Source: Bryobacteraceae bacterium (GTDB lineage Bacteria > Acidobacteriota > Terriglobia > Bryobacterales > Bryobacteraceae). Taken from it: a stretch of DNA of 64,000 bases. Location of the stretch: NCBI GenBank assembly GCA_019752335.1, contig JAIEMJ010000018.1, positions 31,570-95,569 on the forward strand, read 5' to 3'. Under the pieces are notes generated by a model, which ran no database searches, was not told the origin of the DNA, and worked only from the letters and a program-made list of their open reading frames with translations. The translations under genes were made by a program, and so were the position numbers. Shown here in pieces: positions 56,410 through 64,000 of the stretch. Each line of letters starts with the position of its first letter. The first letter of the stretch is position 1.

Positions 56410-58980
56410 TCACTCGCCCGCCCCGCCTTTCTTCAGCCTCGCTATCCAGTTCAGCATCACGACCAGCGGGGTCGCTTCCTGCTGGCCGGCCTCGGGGACG
56501 ATATCCAGGAATCGCTGGCCGTCCGGGGCAGGTTGGGGCGAGCCCAAGAAGATGGCACCCGCCAGTTTTTGGACCGGCCCGCAGTTCGCGGATGCGTCAT
56601 TGAGCGTGATTGCGGCGGCCACTAAATCGTTGTTCAGCGATCTCCAATAGAGTTCCTTGCCATCGGCACGCCATGCCGGGAAGTTGCCGCCCGCCGCCGA
56701 TACGCGCACCTTATTGCCCCCGCCTGGGAAAGCTCGTATGTAGACTTCGCGCCGGCCCGATTCTTCAGAGTGATAGGCCACCCAGCGGCCGTCCGGCGAA
56801 AACACGCCGCCGTACTCCGAGAACGAAGTCTGTACAAATGGCAATGGCTTGCGTACGCCTTCCAAAGGCAAACGATAAATGTCGCCGTTGCCAAACAAGA
56901 GATTCCGGCTATCGGGAGACACACTCGTGACGTGGCTCCCGTTGCCTTCCCAAAGCGTCTCTTCCTGGCCCGAACCGTCCGCCGCCCTCCGCTGCAAGCC
57001 AACCCGATTCGCGTAAAAGAGCCATTTGCCATCGGCAGACCATCGGGGATAATTGCCCCCATTCTGAGTGATCCGCGTTGCGGTTCCCGTATTCGCCGTC
57101 ATCACCCACACCTCGGGAAAAGCACTTCCCGTCGAGTATGCGACTTGCCGGCCATCTGGCGACAGGCTAATGCTGCTCACGTCTTGCAGGTCCGGACCGA
57201 AGGACTCCAATAGCTTGCCAGCCCGGTCGCGCCACCCGAGGCGCCCTGCGCGGCTCCCGGCTCGCACGTAGATCAACGTTCCGGTTCGAGAGAGAGAAAA
57301 CCTTGCATGGGAGGTAACGACGCTCGCCGATACTCCTTCCGCTAGGATCACCGGATCCCCCGATGTTCTTGGTGGATTCAAGGCCAAGCGCCGGGCTACC
57401 AGCGCGCGGCTGTCCAGCAAGTACAGCAAGCGCCCTGAGGCTGCATCAAAGATGCCGGGAGTCGCTGTCGCTTGCACCAGGACCTTTGGGAGCCCGTCCA
57501 GCGCGCCCCAATAGATCCCTTCCCTTTGGCGCTCCTGATGACGCACGTGGAAAAGAAACTCCGCGCCACCGGGCAGGAATTGCGGTGCCGTGTGCGCAAT
57601 TTCTCCCGACGCCGCATCGACGGCGGTCGCCCGCGCGGGTGGCCCGCCCGCCGCGGGCACCTTCAAGAGTCCGCGCGTCTCGTCGGCGAATAGGATCACG
57701 TCATTTTCACTCCACGATGCTCCCCGCGGAGCCGGCGCATCGCATAGAGAGACGGGGGTGCCGCCCAGTACTTCGACGCGCTTCAACTTGCCGCTTCCGG
57801 TGAAGCCGATGGTTCTGCTGTCAGGCGACCAGAAAGGGCGCGCCGCATTTTCCGTGCCCGGCACCGCGGTGGCCTCCGTTGCGTCCAGCCGCCGGATATA
57901 GAGCATCGTCTCACCCTTCCGGTCCGTGGCGACGAAGGCGACGGTTTGCCCGTCCGGCGAGATCGCCTCGCCGTACGTGTTGGCAGTCAGACCGCCGAGC
58001 CGGAACCCAGAGGGCATGCTCAGATCTAGTTGCACTGGCGGGCCCGGCGGCGTTTCTGTGCGCCAAGGTAGTAACCAGCCTGCCACGCCTAGAGCGATTC
58101 CCGCCGCTGCCGCCACCCAAGGCCAGCGGCTCGCCTTCGCCGCGACCGCCTCCACAGGCGGCGACCGCAATTCGAGCACGATATCGCGCATCGATTGCCA
58201 GCGATCCTCCGCCTCCTTCGCCAAGCACCGGCGCACCAGCCTTTCAAGCCAAGCAGGCGTGAACGGCTGCACCGCCAGCGGTGCCGGATCCGTCGCCAGA
58301 ATCGCGCCCACCAGACTCTGATAATTCGACCCCGCAAACGCCTTCCGCCCCGTCACCATCTCATACAGCACCGCGCCAAAAGCCCAGATGTCCGACCGCG
58401 CATCGGCCTCCTTGCCGCCGAATTGCTCCGGAGCCATGTACTGCGGCGTCCCCATCACCGTGCCCTCGGCGGTGAGCGCCTTCGTCAGCGTCTCCTCCGT
58501 CGGACCCGGCTTAGAAACGGTCGACTTCGCCAACCCGAAGTCCAGAACCTTGACGCCATCGCGCGTCAGCATGATGTTCTGCGGCTTGACGTCCCGATGC
58601 GTCACCCCGGCGCGATGCGCCCGGTCCAGCGCATCGGCGATCTGCGCGGCGTACTTCAACGCCTGGTCCAGCGGCAACGCGCCCTTGGCAATTCGTGAAG
58701 CCAGCGTCTCGCCCTCGATCAGCTCCATCACCATATAGCCGGGCCCGATGTCGTGCAGCGTGCAAATGTGCGGATGGTTCAGCGAAGCCACGGCCCGGGC
58801 TTCCCGTTCGAAACGAACCCGCACGTCCTCGCGTTTGGCAATATGCTCCGGCAGCACCTTCACGGCCACGGTCCGCTCCAGCCGCGTGTCGCGAGCTTTG
58901 TAGACCTCGCCCATGCCACCGGCACCGAGGGGCGCAAGGATTTCGTAGGGTCCGAGTTGATCACCGGCGGAGTGAGCCAT
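56410..58980 (-). CDS. Transmembrane Ser/Thr protein kinase with TolB/WD40-like tail
   Basis: The 856-residue protein has a kinase domain at residues about 11-270: loop GAGGMGEVYKARD, Lys in VAVKVLPEH, THRDVKPQN, DFGLAK and PQYMAPEQF. A membrane span near residue 295 (WVAAAAGIALGVAGWLLPW) follows. A periplasmic beta-propeller of about 500 residues has TolB-like repeats such as AISPDGQTVAFVATDRKG, WSPDSRTIGFTG, SLSPDGRQVAYSTG and FSPDGRWVAYHSEE. It probably senses an extracytoplasmic signal. This architecture is very frequent in Acidobacteriota. hicBA follows at its 3' end. Confidence 0.93.
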   Translation of the reverse strand: MAHSAGDQLGPYEILAPLGAGGMGEVYKARDTRLERTVAVKVLPEHIAKREDVRVRFEREARAVASLNHPHICTLHDIGPGYMVMELIEGETLASRIAKGALPLDQALKYAAQIADALDRAHRAGVTHRDVKPQNIMLTRDGVKVLDFGLAKSTVSKPGPTEETLTKALTAEGTVMGTPQYMAPEQFGGKEADARSDIWAFGAVLYEMVTGRKAFAGSNYQSLVGAILATDPAPLAVQPFTPAWLERLVRRCLAKEAEDRWQSMRDIVLELRSPPVEAVAAKASRWPWVAAAAGIALGVAGWLLPWRTETPPGPPVQLDLSMPSGFRLGGLTANTYGEAISPDGQTVAFVATDRKGETMLYIRRLDATEATAVPGTENAARPFWSPDSRTIGFTGSGKLKRVEVLGGTPVSLCDAPAPRGASWSENDVILFADETRGLLKVPAAGGPPARATAVDAASGEIAHTAPQFLPGGAEFLFHVRHQERQREGIYWGALDGLPKVLVQATATPGIFDAASGRLLYLLDSRALVARRLALNPPRTSGDPVILAEGVSASVVTSHARFSLSRTGTLIYVRAGSRAGRLGWRDRAGKLLESFGPDLQDVSSISLSPDGRQVAYSTGSAFPEVWVMTANTGTATRITQNGGNYPRWSADGKWLFYANRVGLQRRAADGSGQEETLWEGNGSHVTSVSPDSRNLLFGNGDIYRLPLEGVRKPLPFVQTSFSEYGGVFSPDGRWVAYHSEESGRREVYIRAFPGGGNKVRVSAAGGNFPAWRADGKELYWRSLNNDLVAAAITLNDASANCGPVQKLAGAIFLGSPQPAPDGQRFLDIVPEAGQQEATPLVVMLNWIARLKKGGAGE

Positions 58981-59124
58981 GGAGTTTATCCAGTCTAACC
59001 GAGATCGAAACGCCCGTCTCGCCTGAGAACGTATCCCGGATTGCCGGACGGACTAAGCCGGGTAACTTGCTGAGTGACATCATCTAAGGTTTCGTCCAAT
59101 CCTGCCGATAAACCATAGATAGCC

Positions 59125-59358
59125 GTGCAAAAACAGGAACAGCCGTATACCCCCGCCTACGACGACTACATCCCGCATCAGGTCTGCCCTCGCTGCAGCC
59201 TGAACTTGAGCCAGGACGTGTGTGTATGCGGTTGGCGACGGCCGGTTCCTCCCAAGAAGAAGAAGCAAAGCGACTTGCTCCTGAAGGGCTTCGCCGCGGT
59301 GGCTGTCTGTGGCGTTCTTTGGTGGCTGGTGGCATACTTCCTGCCCACGAATCAGTGA
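59125..59358 (+). CDS. Small zinc-ribbon membrane protein, unknown function
   Basis: The 77-residue protein has a possible zinc ribbon (CPRCSLNLSQDVCVCGW, with CxxC and CxC), a Lys-rich linker and one C-terminal membrane span (KGFAAVAVCGVLWWLVAYFL). GTG is the start. It lies between the kinase and GH29 genes, both on the other strand. The antisense ORFs are weaker. I know no function. Confidence 0.65.
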   Translation: MQKQEQPYTPAYDDYIPHQVCPRCSLNLSQDVCVCGWRRPVPPKKKKQSDLLLKGFAAVAVCGVLWWLVAYFLPTNQ

Positions 59359-60968
59359 CTGATGCGCTTCTCCGCTCCGTAGATCGTCAGCAGCGGATGC
59401 TTCACCCAGGCCCGGTATTCGTAGACACCCTCCGGGTTCAAATTCGATAACTCCACCGAAAACGGCCCCGGCGCGGTTAAGGTTTGCGACCCTCCGGCCG
59501 GCTGCCAGGGGATTGACCGGTCACTCGCGTCCAGCCCCACGATGCTGCGGTACTCAAAGCCCACTTCGAGGCTGGCCGCCTTGCCGAGGTCCGTCAGCCG
59601 GCCCGAGAGCTTCGCTGACCCTCCGCTGAAGACCCCGCTCGACGTCTCCACGCCGGGCGGCGCGAAGGCGGGCTTCACGTGGGTGAGCTTCAGCACGATG
59701 GGATTCGGCCAGCGGCTATTGTCCTGCAGGCGATGGGTGAACATGGCCCGCACGTGCAAGCCGTCGGTTTGCTGGGTGAAGGTGGGCGCCGGATTCACTT
59801 CGGGCCGGTATTCCAGCACCCGGCCGTTCTGGCCGAGCACGCTCACGTGGGTTTGCGGCGTGGCGGCGACGCTCTTCAAAACGAAGTCCCGCCATTGGCC
59901 GCGCACCCAACGCGGTTGCTGCTTCACAATGGCGTAGACCGTGTCCTCGTTGCGCGCCTTGGTGAACCAGACGTTCTGCTCGTTGGTGATCACCCACGGC
60001 CTTACGCCATAGATGCACTCCTGGTTCACCTGCATCCACAGGGCGACCTCGCGCAAGCGCTCCTCCTGCTCGATCGGCAATTCGCCATCCGGCTTCGGGC
60101 CGACGTTCAGGAGGAGATTGCCGCCCTTGGCGCGCGTCTCGACGAGGATGTCGATGACTTGTCCGCCGGTCTTGTAGTTCTCGTTCTGGGGCTGATACTG
60201 CCAGGCGGTACCCATGGTGAAGTTGGCCTCCCAAGGACCCTCCAGCGGAATGCCGGGCACATAGAGCTCGGGTGTCTGGATGGCGCCTCGCGTGACGATG
60301 GTGCTGGGTTGCAGCTTCCAGGCGAGGTCGCGCAACTGGTGGGGCTCGCCGTCCAGGAAGACGAAGTCAATCGGGCCATAGCCGGTCATGAGTTCGCGCA
60401 TCTGGTCGAGGTCCAGCTTCATCAGGCCCGGATTATTGCGCGGCTGCACGGCCGGAATGTGGCGCTGCAGCTCGATCTTGTTCTTCCAGAGCCAGAGGAA
60501 GTCATCGGGCGAGAAATAGAAGCCGGGGCGGATGCCCTGAGCGCGGAAAGCGTCGACCAGTTCGCGGGTGATGTCGCGGCGGAAGGGCGTGTTCCGCACG
60601 CCGAAGTTGGTCGTCTTGGTGTCCCACATGGCGAAGCCGGAGTGGTGCTTGGTGGTGAAGACCATGTAGCGAATGCCCGCCAGCTTGGCCAGCGCGGCCC
60701 AGTCCTGCGGGTAGAACTTGCGCGGGTTGAAAGTCTTGGGCAACTCCGCAAAGAAGCGCTTGACGTAGGCGTCGTCGGCGCCGGGCAACGAGTGCGAGAT
60801 GACGACGCCGGTTTGCGAATCGACCGACCAATGGATGAACAGCCCAAAGCCGAGGTCACGAAACCATTCGAGCCGCTCGGGCTGATTCAAGGAGCCCGGA
60901 GGCAACATTTCTTGCCCCAGCGTGGGCGTGGTGGCGAGCAAAAGCAAGAGGCAGGTGAGCCGGCGCAT
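59352..60968 (-). CDS. Secreted alpha-L-fucosidase-like GH29 glycosidase
   Basis: The 538-residue protein has a signal peptide (MRRLTCLLLLLATTPTLG). The GH29 barrel begins with GFGLFIHWSVDSQ near residue 40, then TTKHHSGFAMWDT at 105-117 and the nucleophile Asp206 in FVFLDGE. A C-terminal beta-sandwich follows, as in other fucosidases. The usual WFDG around the nucleophile is FLDG here. The specific linkage is not readable. It overlaps the zinc-ribbon gene by 7 bp (convergent) and ends a small minus-strand unit with rsgA. Confidence 0.9.
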   Translation of the reverse strand: MRRLTCLLLLLATTPTLGQEMLPPGSLNQPERLEWFRDLGFGLFIHWSVDSQTGVVISHSLPGADDAYVKRFFAELPKTFNPRKFYPQDWAALAKLAGIRYMVFTTKHHSGFAMWDTKTTNFGVRNTPFRRDITRELVDAFRAQGIRPGFYFSPDDFLWLWKNKIELQRHIPAVQPRNNPGLMKLDLDQMRELMTGYGPIDFVFLDGEPHQLRDLAWKLQPSTIVTRGAIQTPELYVPGIPLEGPWEANFTMGTAWQYQPQNENYKTGGQVIDILVETRAKGGNLLLNVGPKPDGELPIEQEERLREVALWMQVNQECIYGVRPWVITNEQNVWFTKARNEDTVYAIVKQQPRWVRGQWRDFVLKSVAATPQTHVSVLGQNGRVLEYRPEVNPAPTFTQQTDGLHVRAMFTHRLQDNSRWPNPIVLKLTHVKPAFAPPGVETSSGVFSGGSAKLSGRLTDLGKAASLEVGFEYRSIVGLDASDRSIPWQPAGGSQTLTAPGPFSVELSNLNPEGVYEYRAWVKHPLLTIYGAEKRISH

Positions 60969-61004
60969 GGCGACTATCCTACTACGGGCCTACCACGGGG
61001 CCGC

Positions 61005-62036
61005 TTAGCGGCCCCGCTCCCGGAACAGGCGCTTTTGCTCCTTGTGGATCGCCTTCCACTTGCGCTTCTCTTCGAGCTGCGACTCCGCCGTCCGCTCCAG
61101 ATACGCCAATTCCTTTTGGAACTTGCCGTAGTTCTGCAGGCGGCCGGCCGGCAACCGGCCTTGCTCCAAGGCCTCCCGTACGGCGCAACCCGGCTCTTCC
61201 TGATGCCGGCAATCGCGAAAACGGCACTGGGCCGCCAGTTCGGCGATGTCGCCGAAGGTTTGGTCCAGCGCGTCGGGCGCGTTCCACAGTTGCAACTCGC
61301 GCAAGCCGGGCACATCCATCAACAGCCAGCCGAGGCCGTCCAAGGGAATCAATTCGCGATGCGTCGTCGTGTGGCGGCCGCGCGAATCGTGCTCCCGCAC
61401 GGGTTGGGTACGCATCGCGGCGAAGCCGCGCAGACGGTTGGCGAGCGTCGTCTTTCCCGCGCCGGAGCTGCCCAGCAGCACCGCCGTTTCGCCGGGCTCC
61501 ACGTGGCGCAGTAAGGCTCCCAGCCCGTCACCGTTCAGCGCGCTCAGCGCCACCACCGGCGCCCAGCTTTCGCACTCCTGGCAACGCTCGGCGAGCGTTT
61601 CGCAGAGGTCGCTTTTGTTGAGCACGATCACCGGCCGGCAGCCGCTTACCGTCGTGAGATACAGATAGCGCTCCAGGCGGCGCAGGTTGTAGTCACCGTC
61701 GAGCCCCATCACCAGAAACGCGACGTCGGCGTTGGCAGCGATCACCTGCGCCCGCATGCTCTCACCAGGCTCGCGACGGACAAAAGCCGTACGGCGCGGC
61801 AGGACGGCTTCGACGCGCGCTCCGTCCGGCGTCAGCGCTACCCAGTCGCCGGTAACGGGCCAGCCGTCGCCGAGCCGTAGCTTTCCGCTCGGTGTGGCTT
61901 CGGTTTCGCCGTTCGGGCTCCACACGAGAAAAAGGTCGCGATGCGCGGCGCGCACGCGGCCAGGAATCAGGGTTCCGGCAAAAGGCGCGAAGGCGCCCTG
62001 CCAATGGGCGTTCCAGCCCAGGTTCTCAAATGTCAT
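61005..62036 (-). CDS. rsgA: Ribosome small subunit-dependent GTPase RsgA
   Basis: RsgA aids late maturation of the 30S subunit. The GTPase is circularly permuted: an N-terminal OB fold (ATPSGKLRLGDGWPVTGDWV), then G4 NKSD at 140-143, G1 GSSGAGKT at 189-196, G3 DVPG, and a C-terminal zinc-binding knuckle (CRFRDCRHQEEPGC). I start at ATG 62036, which has GAGGA upstream. A TTG/GTG-type start at 62102 would add 22 residues with no similarity. The protein has 343 residues. Confidence 0.95.
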   Translation of the reverse strand: MTFENLGWNAHWQGAFAPFAGTLIPGRVRAAHRDLFLVWSPNGETEATPSGKLRLGDGWPVTGDWVALTPDGARVEAVLPRRTAFVRREPGESMRAQVIAANADVAFLVMGLDGDYNLRRLERYLYLTTVSGCRPVIVLNKSDLCETLAERCQECESWAPVVALSALNGDGLGALLRHVEPGETAVLLGSSGAGKTTLANRLRGFAAMRTQPVREHDSRGRHTTTHRELIPLDGLGWLLMDVPGLRELQLWNAPDALDQTFGDIAELAAQCRFRDCRHQEEPGCAVREALEQGRLPAGRLQNYGKFQKELAYLERTAESQLEEKRKWKAIHKEQKRLFRERGR

Positions 62037-62194
62037 GGAAATGTCCTCAGAGGTACACGCTAGAAACGGCGGGTAACAAGAGCATCGCGCGTGCGGACAC
62101 ACCTCTCCGAGGAGAGCGGACCGGCGGCGATCTTAGCTGAGGACAATGGGAAGCAAATCGCAGGATACCACGCGAGCGTGTTACTTTTAATCCC

Positions 62195-63373
62195 ATGGCT
62201 AAACGAGACCGCCGGGGATTTCTCACCGTGGGCGCCGCGGTGGCGCTTACCGCTTGTACCGAAAAGAAGGCGGCGGCGCCGAGCGAAATCGGCGCCCCGA
62301 TGACGGAGTATGGCGGGCGCTCGCCTTTCGAAAAAGCCGCGCGCGCCTTTAAGTCCGCCAAGCCCGGCACCGGCGGCAGCCGCACGCCGCTCGAAGAGAC
62401 CTACGGCATCATTACGCCGGCGTCGCTGCACTTTGAGCGGCATCATGCCGGAGTGCCCGCGATTGATCCGGCCAAGCACGATCTGCTCGTCCACGGACTG
62501 GTGGAGCGCGACCAGATCTTCAGCCTCGACGCTTTGAAGCGCCTGCCCTCCGTCTCGCGGATTCACTTCCTCGAATGCTCCGGCAACTCGGGCTCGGAAT
62601 GGGTGAACCCCGCCGATACCGCCCAACGCAGCCATGGCCTGGCCAGTTGCAGCGAATGGACCGGCGTCCTGCTGAAGACGGTGCTCGAAGAAGCGGGCCT
62701 GAAGCCCACGGCCAGTTGGGTGATCGCCGAAGGCGCCGACGCCTGCCTGATGGCGCGCAGCATTCCGCTGGCCAAGTGCCTCGACGATGCCATCCTGGCC
62801 TACGGGCAGAATGGCGAAGCGCTGCGTCCAGAGCAAGGCTATCCGCTGCGCCTGCTGCTGCCTGGCTGGGAAGGCAACGCCTGCATCAAGTGGCTGCGGC
62901 GCTTGCAGGTGACCACCGAGCCGATGCAGTCGCGCGAGGAGACGGCCCACTATACCGATTTGCTGGCGGACGGCAAGGCGCGGCAGTTTACCTTTGACCT
63001 CGACGCCAAGAGCGTCATCCTGCGGCCTTCCGGCGGGCAGACCACCACGCCGGGCTTCGTCGAAATCACCGGCCTCGCCTGGAGCGGCCGGGGCCGCGTC
63101 GACAAAGTGGAAGTCTCCACCGACGGCGGTAAGACCTGGACCGCGGCGACCCTGGACGAGCCACGCCACACCAAGGCCTTCACGCGCTTCCGTCTGCCCT
63201 GGAAATGGGATGGCCAGCCGGCAGACATTTCCTCACGCGCCACCGACGAAACCGGCTACGTCCAGCCCACCACGGAGGCGCTGGTGGCCGTACGCGGCAC
63301 GCGCAGCGGCTATCATCACAACGGCATCAAGACCTGGCGCTTGGCCGCGAACGGGAAGGTGACCAATGCTTAG
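62195..63373 (+). CDS. soxC: SoxC-like sulfite dehydrogenase (sulfane dehydrogenase) molybdoprotein
   Basis: This is a periplasmic Mo-molybdopterin enzyme of the sulfite oxidase family. The leader MAKRDRRGFLTVGAAVALTAC holds a Tat motif and a possible lipobox (LTAC), so it may be anchored. The Mo-binding Cys is C128 in HFLECSGNSG. HGLASCSEWTGVLLKTVLEE and RLLLPGWEGNACIKWLRRL are family motifs. A C-terminal dimerisation domain follows. The protein has 392 residues. It overlaps the cytochrome gene by 8 nt, matching a SoxCD-like pair. No soxXYZAB genes are in the window. The Mo cofactor may come from the MoaD-MoaE gene at 26386. Confidence 0.92.
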   Translation: MAKRDRRGFLTVGAAVALTACTEKKAAAPSEIGAPMTEYGGRSPFEKAARAFKSAKPGTGGSRTPLEETYGIITPASLHFERHHAGVPAIDPAKHDLLVHGLVERDQIFSLDALKRLPSVSRIHFLECSGNSGSEWVNPADTAQRSHGLASCSEWTGVLLKTVLEEAGLKPTASWVIAEGADACLMARSIPLAKCLDDAILAYGQNGEALRPEQGYPLRLLLPGWEGNACIKWLRRLQVTTEPMQSREETAHYTDLLADGKARQFTFDLDAKSVILRPSGGQTTTPGFVEITGLAWSGRGRVDKVEVSTDGGKTWTAATLDEPRHTKAFTRFRLPWKWDGQPADISSRATDETGYVQPTTEALVAVRGTRSGYHHNGIKTWRLAANGKVTNA

Positions 63374-63899
63374 GGCGCTGCTGATCCTGGGTTGCGTATC
63401 GCTCGCGTGGGCGCAGAAATACGGCGTGGGCAAACCGGCGACGGCGGCCGACATCGCCGCGCGGGACTACTCGGTGTCGGCGCGCGGCGTGGGTTTGCCG
63501 CCCGGCGGCGGGTCGGCGAAGGAAGGCCAGGAGTTGTACGTGAAGCACTGCTCCACCTGCCACGGGCTGAAGGGTGAAGGCGACGCCGAGCAAGGCAATC
63601 CGGCCATCGCGGGCGGGGTGGGCACGCTCGCCTCGGCGAAGCCGGTCCGCACAGTGGGCAGCTATTGGCCCTACGCGCCGGGCGTCTTCGACTACATCCG
63701 CCGCGCCATGCCCTACGACAATCCGCGGACGTTGAAGGCCGATGAATACTTCGCGATCACCGCTTATGTGTTGTCGTTGAGCGGCGTGGTGAAGCCGGAG
63801 GAGCGGCTGGACGCCAAGAGCTTGCCGGAGGTGAAGATGCCCAATCGCGACGGCTTCGTGCCGGATCCGCGGGTGGCGGGCAAGAAGCCGGTGTACTAG
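63366..63899 (+). CDS. SoxD-like c-type cytochrome
   Basis: The 177-residue secreted monoheme cytochrome has a leader (MLRALLILGCVSLAWA) and the heme site C62-C65-H66 (CSTCH). Regions TVGSYWPYAPGVFDYIRRAM and PYDNPRTLKADEYFAITAYV provide the Met ligand. The overlap with soxC and the shared C-terminal segment MPNRDGF with VPDPRV point to the partner electron acceptor. Classical SoxD is diheme and larger, so this is a short version. Confidence 0.85.
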   Translation: MLRALLILGCVSLAWAQKYGVGKPATAADIAARDYSVSARGVGLPPGGGSAKEGQELYVKHCSTCHGLKGEGDAEQGNPAIAGGVGTLASAKPVRTVGSYWPYAPGVFDYIRRAMPYDNPRTLKADEYFAITAYVLSLSGVVKPEERLDAKSLPEVKMPNRDGFVPDPRVAGKKPVY

Positions 63900-63924
63900 T
63901 GTTGCTGGCTGCCGAAACCCGGAC

Positions 63925-64000
63925 ATCGGGTTGAGTGACCGGGAGGTAAAGCCCGGTCACCCTCCCACACCACCGGACGTGCGGTTTTCCGCATCCGGCG
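63925..64000 (-). mobile_element. 3' end of a group II intron (domains V and VI), body beyond window
   Basis: On the minus strand 64000-63971 folds as domain V: CGCCGG pairs with CCGGTG, followed by a 3'-side CG bulge and a GCGG/CCGC stem capped by AAAA. The CGC start fits the catalytic triad. A 9-bp domain-VI-like hairpin (63935-63943 / 63952-63960) follows, and the intron probably ends shortly after, near 63925-63934 (CCCGAT). The intron body and any reverse transcriptase lie to the right of 64000. It sits just behind the cytochrome gene. Confidence 0.72.

Overview
The window looks like part of the chromosome of a GC-rich Acidobacteriota bacterium, most likely the Solibacter/Bryobacter group. 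Two lineage-typical signatures support this: a secreted VWFA-like protein of the acidobacterial type (27135-28061), and two secreted proteins (17342-19786 and 29245-32367) that end in what I recognise as the 'Solibacter C-terminal' domain. Secreted peptidases, a PQQ dehydrogenase, a fucosidase, large Ser/Thr kinases and an NHEJ pair also fit a soil heterotroph. The assignment comes from motif memory, not a search.

Left third (1-23.6 kb): the 3' part of aceE, then aat, a small glycine-rich secreted protein, a secreted nitrilase-fold amidohydrolase and tRNA-Ser(GCU). Next come a secreted amidase, a large M36-type metallopeptidase with three C-terminal repeat modules, a HAD phosphatase and a polyprenyl-phosphate-type glycosyltransferase. 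An enolase-superfamily protein, a coupled pair (N-acyl-D-amino acid deacylase plus cytochrome c/PQQ dehydrogenase), an astacin-like peptidase, a decayed vapBC module, a small 'HGLTA' protein between two palindromes, and a penicillin acylase follow.

Middle (23-41 kb): gph; a TetR-SRPBCC-DUF1761 operon with two clear operators; DUF362; then a chain of overlapping genes (MoaD-MoaE fusion, VWFA protein, Hfq, SuhB-like phosphatase). After that come an NHL-repeat protein, rsmG, a J-domain/WG-repeat protein, ttcA, a phosphate uptake pair (DUF47 plus PiT), a Uma2 protein and an FAD monooxygenase. A GntR-controlled membrane protein and a DUF433/DUF5615 toxin-antitoxin locus with a frameshifted toxin close this part.

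Right third (41-64 kb): mostly minus strand. It holds a frameshifted small monooxygenase-like gene, a membrane/spermidine-synthase fusion, two MacB-type permeases without an ATPase, a YheT-like hydrolase, a TPR-tailed kinase, a secreted protein made of two tandem repeats, and the divergent ligD/ku pair. Then come a D-threonine-aldolase-like protein, DUF4926, hicBA, a kinase with a TolB-like tail, a small zinc-ribbon membrane protein, GH29, rsgA, soxC and a cytochrome c. The right edge cuts into the 3' end (domains V-VI) of a minus-strand group II intron.

Cross-cutting signals: several genes have a -10 hexamer ending only 6-8 nt before the start codon, which predicts leaderless mRNAs. A family of short palindromes overlaps or follows stop codons. 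Small modules are often broken by single frameshifts.
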